Of a DNA stretch of 64,000 bases, positions 22,487 through 31,748 are shown piece after piece. The position numbers and the translations under genes were made by a program. Position 1 is the stretch's first letter. Each line of letters starts with the position of its first letter. Source of the stretch: Symsagittifera roscoffensis (lineage: Eukaryota > Xenacoelomorpha > Acoela > Convolutidae); NCBI RefSeq assembly GCF_963678635.1, contig NC_087064.1, positions 50,265,346 to 50,329,345 on the forward strand. Reading direction: 5' to 3'. Below the pieces are notes generated by a model. It was given only the letters and a program-made list of their open reading frames with translations, was not told where the DNA came from and searched no databases.

Positions 22487-25399
22487 ATGGATTACCAAAC
22501 ATACAGACCCATGACAATACCGCCAAAAACACGCAAAACGTTCACTAGAAACAACTTTGCAGACCATAATTATAATTACACACATCCATCAAAAACAAAT
22601 TATCAACCACGAAAAAATTTTAGTAATTATACAAGATCTCGAAACTGGGATAACCCAATGGCACCACCTAATTCAGTAAATTTCCAAACAAATATACATC
22701 CTCCACAGGATCGTAGTGAAAACTATCCATTTTTTCAACAAAATAAAAATAAAAAACAAACATCTTATCAAATGGATTACTTATCCTCAGATGATGATTT
22801 CTTACAACCAGATATATTTACACCCTATAATCAAGAATATCGTGCACAAGGAATACAGAAACCACATACATATCATAGAATTTTTTCTCCACAACCAATA
22901 GATACACAAAATCAACAACCAATTCAACAACAAAACCCAATTAATACACAATCTTTTCAACCAATTCAGCAACAAAACCCAATGATTGCAAACTCGTACC
23001 AACCAGCACAAATGCAAAATGAAATACCACTCCCATATTATCTTCAACAACACGAAATAACAAGAAATCAACTTTCAAATTTTTCTCAAATGCCAAATGC
23101 AGCAGAATCATTACAAATGACGATGAATCCATACCTTATGGGTGGATCATCAATAACATCAAATAAACCTTTAATGGTATTCACAGGAACAGACCCTGAA
23201 TATTCTGTAGAAGACTATTTAAATGCAGTCACAGCAAATTTGATTTTAAATATAGGACCTGAACCAATTAATACGCCACTACATCAAAACTGGATACATC
23301 GACGCACAGCGTTAATACAAACAACTCTAGATGGCGCAGCCCAAAAATGGTTTTCAGTATTGCCTATAGAAATAAAATCAAATTGGAAAAGATTTACACA
23401 AGAATTTTCAAAAATGTTTGACTCCGAAAGAAACAAACAACAACAAAGAGTTTTATGTAATGAAATTCGCAGATTACCAAACGAAACCATCAAGCAATTA
23501 GCAGTACGAATCGAAACACTAGTTCGAAAAGCATATTCATTAAATACACATGACTATAAAAACACAAAGATGACAGAAATCTTAATGATGACCTTAACAC
23601 CACAATTAAGGAAAATAGCAATAAAAAAGAGAGCATCCCATCCTTCGTCAATTCGAGAACCCGATTTAGATTTTCGAAAACTAGTAGACAAACTAGAACA
23701 AGCAGAAATCACAATGAAACTCGAAGAAACGGAAAATCTGAAATTACAATACGTTAACAGAATTGAAACAGCTTCCACAAATATAAACAATATACAGGAA
23801 TCAGATACAGATCTCGTTGAAAAAATCACTGAAATACTCAATATTTACGAAAAACACCCAAACTTTAAAGGCAAACCATCTTTCAAAAAATGGTGTAATT
23901 ATTGCCGACGATACGGACATAGTATTTCTGAATGTAGACAAAAACAGCAAGACAATCAAAATAAACCTCAAAAACATAAAGAACCAAATAAATCATTCTA
24001 TCAATACATGAAAAAAGATCAAAATCTACCGAACAAAACAGTCTACAGCAACAACAGTTCAGGAAAACCACTCCCGAACAATACAAATTATACAAGAAAT
24101 CAATCACCATATAACTCAAGTTATAGAGGAAGATCACCAGAACGAAGAAACACGCATAATTCATCACAAAATCACTACAATAGACCAAATAGTCGAAATA
24201 ACTACTCCAGATCACATTCAAATACACAACGATTTGTTTCTAGATCTAATTCCCAATCAAGAAATAATTATTATCCAAACAATCAATCACGAAATTCATC
24301 ATACAATAGGAATAGAAACTACTCCAATAATCGGAATAGAAGTTATTCAAACAACCGAAACCAGAATTACCCGAACAATCAATCAAGGAATAACTCATAT
24401 AATAGATCGAACTATAACAGACCAAACAATAATTACCAAAACAGATCGCGAAATAATTCACAAAATCGACACTCAAGTTATAATAATCGTTATAGAAATT
24501 ATTCCCAATCACCACACCGGAATAATAATAACTATAATAATTCTAATAATCGCCACAGAAGTAGTACACCTAAACATCAAAGACATATTAATCAAGTACA
24601 ATCTAATCCAGAAACAACATCAGACCCTCCAGGTATTGATGACACAGTAACTGATACGTTACAACTCAACCAAATAAACTGTGGATCATCAGATTCAGAA
24701 AGCGATGCAGAAAACACTCTCTCCATCAACATGATAAAAGTCGAAAATGACTATGAACCTGTTATATATGAAGAACCTTTTTCATCACACATATATGAGA
24801 ATCAATCAGAACTCCTTCACAATTATTATATTGAACCCGTCCATTCCACACCGACGACACAAAAAACTAATGAAATTAACACTACAAACCAACCCAATGA
24901 GAAAGAAAAAACAAAATGCTTGAATACAAATCACATCTATCAAAACATACAAAAAGAACAACCCAAAGAAAAAATTTGGACAATATCATTTCTTTTGGAA
25001 AGTCCAAAAAGCAAAGAATTTCAACCACCAGATCTTGAAATTGATTTTTTAATTGATTCAGGAGCAGAATCAAATATAATAAACATTCCCACATGGAATG
25101 AAATAAAAACCTTACACCCAAAGCTAACACCTCTTGAAACCTCCAGCAAACTAGCAACAGCACAAGGATCAACATTAATAAACTACGGAAAAATTCAATT
25201 ATTTCTTCTCCCCACAAGAACAATGGAGCAAAACAAAATTTTAACCAAACCATTTAAACAAATATTCCATATCACTGATATTAAACACAATATCATTGGA
25301 ATACCATTTATCTCTAAATATATACCAACAATCAACATCTTGAATAGTAAAATATTAATCAAAGATAAAAATACAAAAACAAAAGACACAAAAGATTAA
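22487..25399 (+). pseudogene. gag: Gag capsid, nucleocapsid and protease region, element II
   Basis: 970 codons in one frame. Gln/Asn-rich linker with repeated PIQQQNPI-like units, then the capsid-like domain (residues about 225-400, MVFTGTDPEYSVEDYL and WFSVLPIEIKSNW), then the CCHC knuckle WCNYCRRYGHSISEC (near 23893-23937). Next come about 190 residues of Asn/Arg/Ser/Tyr-rich low complexity, an acidic linker, and the protease with FLIDSGAESNII (near 25045). It ends prematurely because a 16-nt deletion near 25385 shifts the frame before RT. Capsid and nucleocapsid would package the RNA; the protease would cleave the polyprotein. Confidence 0.92.
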
Positions 25400-27000
25400 A
25401 TAAACAACCACCATTTTTTTCAAAATTTTACCCAATATATAACCAACAAAGAAAACACTTGAAACCACTATCAGGAAACATCTATAATTTTTCAATCAAA
25501 CAAGTTCACCAATATGATAAAAAACAAAACAAACAAAAATTTTATATGTCAGATTTTGAATTCAAACCTATTCATAAGTTTTTCAAAATCACAATCTCAT
25601 CAATAAAATATTTGAAAAACTCGAATTCAGATATTATTTCCTTACATGTATACAACAATACACCTTACCAAGTAACATTACCTTTAGGACTTTTAGGCTA
25701 TTGCGAAACCAACGCTACAATATCACCAATACACGAAAAATCATATCGTGTAAAAAATATACTCCAATTACTAGATATTTGCCAATCCACAATCCTTAAT
25801 GAAGAATTATCTATAAATAATATAATAAGTAACGAAAACAGAAATACGGATTATTTCACAAAAACCCCATATTTCAAACCTACATTCAACATAAGTAACT
25901 ACACAGAGAATCAACAGAAATTTTTAACAATGTTTAATTTCCAACATTCACAAATAACACAAGACGAATTTGAAAAACTAGCAAAACAGCTAATTAAATA
26001 TTCATCAGTCTATGCAACATCCAAATTTGATGTTGGCAAAATCAGCTCATCACTACATCTCCCATTAAAACCAGACGCAGTTTTCAAAAAACAAAGAGCA
26101 AGTAAAGTACCAATTCACTTACATGATAAAGTGAACAGATTACTCGACATTTTAGAACAATACAACATTATATCACCAGTAAACAAAGAGGAACAACCAA
26201 AAGGCAACACATTTATCAACCCTGTTATCATTCTAGCCAAAGGAGAATCATTAAAAATTGTTCTCGATGCTAGATACCTCAACTCACTCATAGATGAATC
26301 AAAGTGTAATTGGCCCATTGAACCAATACAAGTTATTTTAACAAAAATAAACGGAAAATACTTTACCACCGCCGATATGAATAGTGCATATAATCAAATG
26401 CCATTAGATGAACAATCACGACGCTTAACACAATTTGTTATTGGAAATCAACAATACGAACTCAACCGCTTATTCTATGGAATATCCATAGGACCAGCAG
26501 CATTTTCAGCTTTTATGAGCAAAATTTTTCGACCACTAATACTCAAGAAAAATGCAATCACCTATTTAGACGATGTTTTTATGCAATCACAAACAAAAGA
26601 GGAAATGTTCAATGTTTTAGAACAATATCACCAAATACTTCAGAACGAAAATCTGAAGGCCGCCCCCGATAAATCACACTTCTTTTTGACAAAAGTTAAA
26701 TTCTTAGGGCATAATATAGAAAGAAAAACAATCACTCCATTGAAATCACGTATAGACGCTATTCAAAAACTCCAACCACCAACAAATAAAAAGAAAATCC
26801 AAGAATTCCTTGGAATGTTAAACTTTTTAAGCAAATATGTTTATAAAATGCAATTATATCTACGACCATTCTATAACATACTTAGACAACAAAATAATTT
26901 TGAATGGAATATAGAACATCAAGCACAATTTGAAGAAATTAAAAAACTTCTAACTGAACAAATTTCAAACACAATTCCAGATTCAAATCAACCATTTTAA
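25400..27000 (+). pseudogene. pol: Reverse transcriptase region of pol, element II
   Basis: Main open part 25459-27000. An N-terminal extension of about 170 residues precedes the RT fingers (QPKGNTFINPVIILAKG). RT motifs: TADMNSAYNQMPLDE (catalytic Asp), LFYGISIGPAAFSAF, YLDDVFMQS (near 26560), KAAPDKSHFF and VKFLGHNIE. It closes with a TAA at 26998-27000 replacing Tyr in the NQPF(Y)AM context. Element I is open at this position. Confidence 0.93.
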
Positions 27001-27463
27001 GCAATGTGCGATGCTTCGAACTTTGGCATCGGCGCAGCATTATTACAATCACATAATAGTACAAATAAAATGAACCTCATATCAGCAAATTCTCGATTAT
27101 TCACTCAAGCAGAACTACGACTCTCAACTCTAATGAGAGAATGTACAGCCATAATATATACACTAACAGAATATGAATTTCTGATACTTGGATCAAAACA
27201 TCCCACAGTTCTATTCACAGACCATAAACCAATCATCTTTCTTTTTACACAAAAGTCTAATCCAAACCACCGAGTTTATAGATTTCAACTCATTTTAATG
27301 AAATTCCCAAACTTACATATAGTTTGGACCGCAGGAAAAAAATCTTGCATTACCAGACACCTTAAGTCGAAATACGCCACCTGAATTACTTACACGAAAA
27401 ACCACAGTTGAAATACCCAAAAACATAAAATTCTACCTTGCAGAAAATGAAACATCACCCCGA
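27001..27463 (+). pseudogene. pol: RNase H region of pol, element II
   Basis: MCDASNFGIGAAL, RLSTLMRECTAI and LFTDHKPIIFLF give the catalytic Asp-Glu-Asp set. A one-base A insertion in the run at about 27340 shifts the frame before the LSRNTP tail. Reading resumes in the integrase frame. Confidence 0.88.
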
Positions 27464-29596
27464 TTGGAATGCAAATATGCAGTAAAAACTGACGTTGAAC
27501 AATCACAAATAAATAATTTACAACATTTCCCACTTTATTTAGATTGTCAAAATAATCACTATGAAGTTGATCTACTTGGAACATCAACTTTTAAACCAAT
27601 CCCATATTCACAATGGATAAAAAACAACACCCAACAAAAAAGAATAAAACAACACCCGCCTAAAAAAGACCATTTTCCACTAATTGAAAAAGAAAATTTG
27701 ACTGATAAAATAAACTTATCAGGACCACAAACAAACGATTCAAAATACACAATAAATCAAGTTTTTGACCTCCATGACCCACTTGACACAATACCCTTAT
27801 CTAAATTAGAAATTGAAAACGTTTTTCTCCCCCCAACAGAAACAATTACAATTTCAACACTGAAACAATATCAAAACCTTGACCCAGTAATTCGACAACT
27901 GAAATCATGGCACAAATATAAAACTAAACCTATCAAAGCAGATTCAACTATTCTAGGAAACAAAACACTCCTCCGATATTTTCGAAAATTCAACAATACA
28001 ACAATTAACGAAAACACAGACCTTCTAGAATACAAACTAAATGAATCTACAGCTCCCTGTCTCCCTTTAAGTATGATTCTTATAGCTTTTAAAATTTCAC
28101 ATACACAAAATATTAAAGGACACTCTGGATCAGAAAAAACATATTCAAATTTTATACAAAACTTTTATTTCCCAAATGCACCAATTTGGATAAAAGTACT
28201 ATGCAATGACTGTATAGTATGTCAACTAAATAAACCTTACCCAAATCAAAAACAAATAGCACAAAAACAAGATTTTAAAGGACAAAGTTTGTACTTTAAT
28301 CATCGTATCTCATTTGATACCAAAGGACCAATTTCACCCTCATCCGAAGGAAACTCCTACATTATGGTAATTGTTGACGCATTTACACATTATGTAGCAC
28401 TTAACCCACTACCACATTGTAACGCTTATTACGCTTACACAACACTCTATGAACACTGGATAGCAAAATTCGGACTACCAGAAATTTTAGTTACAGACAA
28501 CGGTACAGAATTCATAAATAATGAAATCATCACACTATGTCATTTATATAACATTAAACACAAACCGCGTACATCTCACGCACCTTGGACAAACGGCTTA
28601 GTCGAAGGTATGAACCGTTCATTACAAGAATATCTCAGATGTATCATCAATGGAAATGATACAAGATATACCGAATGGTCAGCAGATGTAAAACTATTTC
28701 CCTTAGCATATAATTCACAAATCACGACAACTTTAGGAATGTCACCATATGAAATGGTTTTTAACCAAAAGCCACGCAAACCAATAATGTTTACAGCAAA
28801 CTCTCATAAAAACGCACAAGGTTATTGTCAACCAAATAAAGACTCAATTTGTTATAACCTACCATTACATACACACGATGAAGATCATTTTCATCACCCA
28901 CAAATTCTTAAATTAGCCTCCGGTACACACACCGAATGGATTTTAAACAGAGATAAAAAACACAATGAAATTTACCAAAAGGTAACAAAAAAGTTGTTAC
29001 AAAGGCAAAATATTAATGAACAAATAAATTCACGCTTTACACCAGCCTCCGATTTAAAAATTGGAACATTTGTTTTAATACCCAATTTTAATACTCAAAA
29101 AGGAATTTCAAAAAAGTTACAACCCCTTCGTAAAGGACCATATCAAATAATTGCAAAACCCACTGATGTCACATATAAAATCACCGACTCAGATAAAAAA
29201 GAAATCGTTCAACACCGAAATAACCTATTACCTTATTATCCAAAAGAATACGCACTCCGCGAACTAACTCAATTATATTCTTTTACAGGTTTAAAAGTTA
29301 TTAAAAATAACCCACATACGGACAACATAACAAAGGAACAAAATGATATTCACCTCGGAAATCAAAATACAAAATCAAACACCACAAAAAACAATACAAA
29401 AAATCTCGATCAAAATACATCTCAAAAAGAAAGAAAAAATAGAAAAATGACAGAACAAATAATACCCCAAAAACAAATCGACAAATCAGAACATAGAGAG
29501 TCTTCACGACTTAGAAATCAACCACGTAAAAATTATAAAGTATTCATCCCACAATCTAAAATATTAAAGAAAGTTGAATTTCAAAAACAACCTTAA
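27464..29596 (+). CDS. pol: Integrase region of pol, element II
   Basis: 710 open codons. An N-terminal linker of about 190 residues is followed by the HHCC zinc site (HTQNIKGH, LCNDCIVCQ). The DDE core comes next: Asp in SFDTKGPI, Asp in VTDNGTEF and Glu in GLVEGMNRSLQEY. The GPY/F motif RKGPYQII is near 29130. The tail is Lys/Asn/Gln-rich with no chromodomain. The core is fully conserved, but it lacks its own start context and would normally be released from Gag-Pol. Ends at the TAA 29594-29596. Confidence 0.92.
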   Translation: MECKYAVKTDVEQSQINNLQHFPLYLDCQNNHYEVDLLGTSTFKPIPYSQWIKNNTQQKRIKQHPPKKDHFPLIEKENLTDKINLSGPQTNDSKYTINQVFDLHDPLDTIPLSKLEIENVFLPPTETITISTLKQYQNLDPVIRQLKSWHKYKTKPIKADSTILGNKTLLRYFRKFNNTTINENTDLLEYKLNESTAPCLPLSMILIAFKISHTQNIKGHSGSEKTYSNFIQNFYFPNAPIWIKVLCNDCIVCQLNKPYPNQKQIAQKQDFKGQSLYFNHRISFDTKGPISPSSEGNSYIMVIVDAFTHYVALNPLPHCNAYYAYTTLYEHWIAKFGLPEILVTDNGTEFINNEIITLCHLYNIKHKPRTSHAPWTNGLVEGMNRSLQEYLRCIINGNDTRYTEWSADVKLFPLAYNSQITTTLGMSPYEMVFNQKPRKPIMFTANSHKNAQGYCQPNKDSICYNLPLHTHDEDHFHHPQILKLASGTHTEWILNRDKKHNEIYQKVTKKLLQRQNINEQINSRFTPASDLKIGTFVLIPNFNTQKGISKKLQPLRKGPYQIIAKPTDVTYKITDSDKKEIVQHRNNLLPYYPKEYALRELTQLYSFTGLKVIKNNPHTDNITKEQNDIHLGNQNTKSNTTKNNTKNLDQNTSQKERKNRKMTEQIIPQKQIDKSEHRESSRLRNQPRKNYKVFIPQSKILKKVEFQKQP

Positions 29597-30190
29597 ATTC
29601 TACATTTAAAAATCTTTGCACCTCTGAAACATTTTACAATTTCATTTTTCAAGATAACATGCTGATAAACACGCAGCGATTCTAGTTCAAAATTAGCCAA
29701 TAGGATTCATCCAATCCGTCACCTTCTATAACTTTAACACAAACCAACTAGACGAAAAATATTAAACTCCAGGCATATCTATAACTATAACTCTACGACC
29801 TCCAGGTAAAAAATAAGCAAACCACTCCAACTTGACAACTAAAATAAATATCACCATAATATCATAACCCTCCCTTATCTAATAAACCAAAGATCAACAA
29901 TATTTCCCCAACTCAGCCCTCAAATACCCCCCAAACAAATATGTTAAATTAGCCTAAAGTAAAAGAACGACCATTTTATTTAGCCTAAAGTATAAAAATC
30001 TCAAAAATACCCCAGATCATTTGACAAATGAAAATAAAGACAAAGAAGACCTCCCGATCACCATAAAAATTGCCCCCAACAATTTTTTACAAAACTCAAC
30101 CCACTTGTCAAAAAACTAATAAATAATCCGACCACACTTGAAAATTGCCCCAAACAACAAAAAATATTCGATCACGAAGCCATTTCTTAA
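29597..30190 (+). other. Non-coding spacer after pol, with twin TTAGCCTAAAGTA
   Basis: No convincing ORF. Two exact copies of TTAGCCTAAAGTA lie at 29949-29961 and 29980-29992. Placement is the same in element I, and degraded forms are present in element III. Confidence 0.6.
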
Positions 30191-30331
30191 ATGCTCTTCT
30201 ATCAAACAGTCACTAAAATTATCACAAACCTCAAACAATTTTTTACGATACTTGAAACTTTCATAATATTTCTTTTTGATATCCTTGAATCTTTTCTAAT
30301 ACTCTTAATCATTTTTTGTAATATTTTTTAA
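30191..30331 (+). CDS. Small hydrophobic protein 1 of element II (46 aa)
   Basis: Starts MLFYQTVTK. It is highly hydrophobic, with IIFLFD in the middle and IIFCNIF at the end. Seven residues shorter than the element I version because of an earlier TAA. Precedes the conserved splice-acceptor-like site at 30393, so it would be expressed from unspliced RNA or from another start. Confidence 0.42.
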   Translation: MLFYQTVTKIITNLKQFFTILETFIIFLFDILESFLILLIIFCNIF

Positions 30332-30379
30332 ATTTTCTACACTATATTCGAACTATTTCTCCAACTTTCAAAAACCCTT

Positions 30380-30393
30380 GATTATATCCACAG
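30380..30393 (+). promoter_or_regulatory. Conserved 3' splice-site-like sequence before the env block
   Basis: GATTATATCCACAG followed by GTACGA, 24 nt before the ATG of small hydrophobic protein 2. The same stretch (ACTATATCCACAG, then GTACGA) ends at 4748 on the minus strand in element I. Position between pol and env fits an acceptor for a spliced subgenomic RNA. The donor was not identified. Confidence 0.5.
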
Positions 30394-30417
30394 GTACGAT
30401 TTATAAAACTTGTCTAA

Positions 30418-30594
30418 ATGATACGAACTATTTTCAGTAGAACTGATATTTTTCTACTATTTGTAATTTTCATAACATTTCTATCATCCCTCATTTTGAC
30501 TATATGCAAATGTATAAAGAAAGCAATCATCACATTCGCTCTAGCAACAATCCTCCTAATTCTTTTCTTAGAAGAATACTTTCATAAACATTAA
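30418..30594 (+). CDS. Small hydrophobic protein 2 of element II (58 aa)
   Basis: MIRTIFSRTD start, two hydrophobic helices split by CKCIKK, and a short charged C-terminus. Nearly identical to the 62-aa copy in element I apart from the last residues. First ATG downstream of the putative acceptor. Membrane hairpin inferred from sequence; viroporin-like role is speculation. Confidence 0.6.
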   Translation: MIRTIFSRTDIFLLFVIFITFLSSLILTICKCIKKAIITFALATILLILFLEEYFHKH

Positions 30595-30614
30595 CTTTTT
30601 CACTAAAAGAATAG

Positions 30615-31748
30615 ACCAAAAAGCTATCAAAAATTGCTACCCAAAAGTCACCAAGTCAGTCTTCACCGACATCATCCCAAGATAACCCAACAACACCTTC
30701 AACTACCAATAATCCTCAAACATCTACACGAATTTCCTTTCAAGATAACCCATACACTTTTGAAGAACGACACGCTCGTTTATCAGAACCACTAGAACCA
30801 GTTCAACGACAAGCACCTCTAAGCGAACCAACATATAAGTTATACCCAACACTACCACAAGAATTAAGTAGAATAAGAAATCCTAGTCAAAACCAAAATA
30901 CAGTCGAAATAAATAGACAAATTATACATCCTCGACGGAACAGGAATTTTCTAACTCCCCGAGTTCATTTTGATATACCTCAATCCCCATCACAAAACAC
31001 TCCAGAAAACCCCATTGGTATATTACCAGAAACCCCTACGCTTCTTTCACAACGTAGCACCTCAAGCCTACCATCAGATTACTTAGGTTCAACACCAACA
31101 TCTGAACAAATACGTGAAAATCCCTTTAACCCCCCAAACCAGGCATCACGACTACCATATTGGACAACACATTCATTTACACAAGGTGAATTAAATTTAG
31201 TCAATGATCCAATAGATATTTCTACGGATACAACAACATCCTCATCACTACCAGAAACATTATCACTACCATCAACACCATCAATAAGCCAGATTTCACC
31301 ACCACCTTTTAACTTAAATTTTCCAAATAATATCGACGCCAGATATCGAGAACAATCATCAACAAATATCCCTTTAAGACTAGATTGGAATACATTTACA
31401 GCCCCTCCACCATTATTTGGACAACATCTAGAAAGTAATCGCCTCCACAACTGGGCACTTAATAGATTACAATACCGACAAGACATTCACGACGATATCC
31501 GTGATCACAATATCCAAATACTCCAACAAAACAGTTTACAAATAAAGTTTGAAATCACAGTTAAATTAAACAACATTACTCAACATCCCTACCAATTAAA
31601 CCCACCAAACATAACAGCTCAATCTCTACCACCACCATTTATAACCACTGAAGTAATATATAAACACGACAGATATACCAAAAAGACAATTGGTTACATC
31701 ACATTTTATAACCCATACTCAGGATTATCATACACATGTATATTCTAA
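30615..31748 (+). CDS. ORF X of element II: 377-codon frame with no methionine
   Basis: Open from the codon after TAG 30612-30614 to TAA 31746-31748. N-terminal half rich in Pro, Ser, Thr and Gln (PLEPVQRQAPLSEP; HPRRNRNF). C-terminal part has a more structured look (RLDWNTFTAPPPLFGQ, NWALNRLQYRQDIHDDIRDH, RYTKKTIGYITFYNPY). No ATG occurs in the frame. It overlaps the env ATG by 13 nt. The aligned frame exists in element I and, as remnants, in element III near 58360-58886. Likely made by frameshift from the upstream ORF, by splicing to an upstream start, or from a non-AUG codon. Function unknown. Confidence 0.6.
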   Translation, partial: TKKLSKIATQKSPSQSSPTSSQDNPTTPSTTNNPQTSTRISFQDNPYTFEERHARLSEPLEPVQRQAPLSEPTYKLYPTLPQELSRIRNPSQNQNTVEINRQIIHPRRNRNFLTPRVHFDIPQSPSQNTPENPIGILPETPTLLSQRSTSSLPSDYLGSTPTSEQIRENPFNPPNQASRLPYWTTHSFTQGELNLVNDPIDISTDTTTSSSLPETLSLPSTPSISQISPPPFNLNFPNNIDARYREQSSTNIPLRLDWNTFTAPPPLFGQHLESNRLHNWALNRLQYRQDIHDDIRDHNIQILQQNSLQIKFEITVKLNNITQHPYQLNPPNITAQSLPPPFITTEVIYKHDRYTKKTIGYITFYNPYSGLSYTCIF

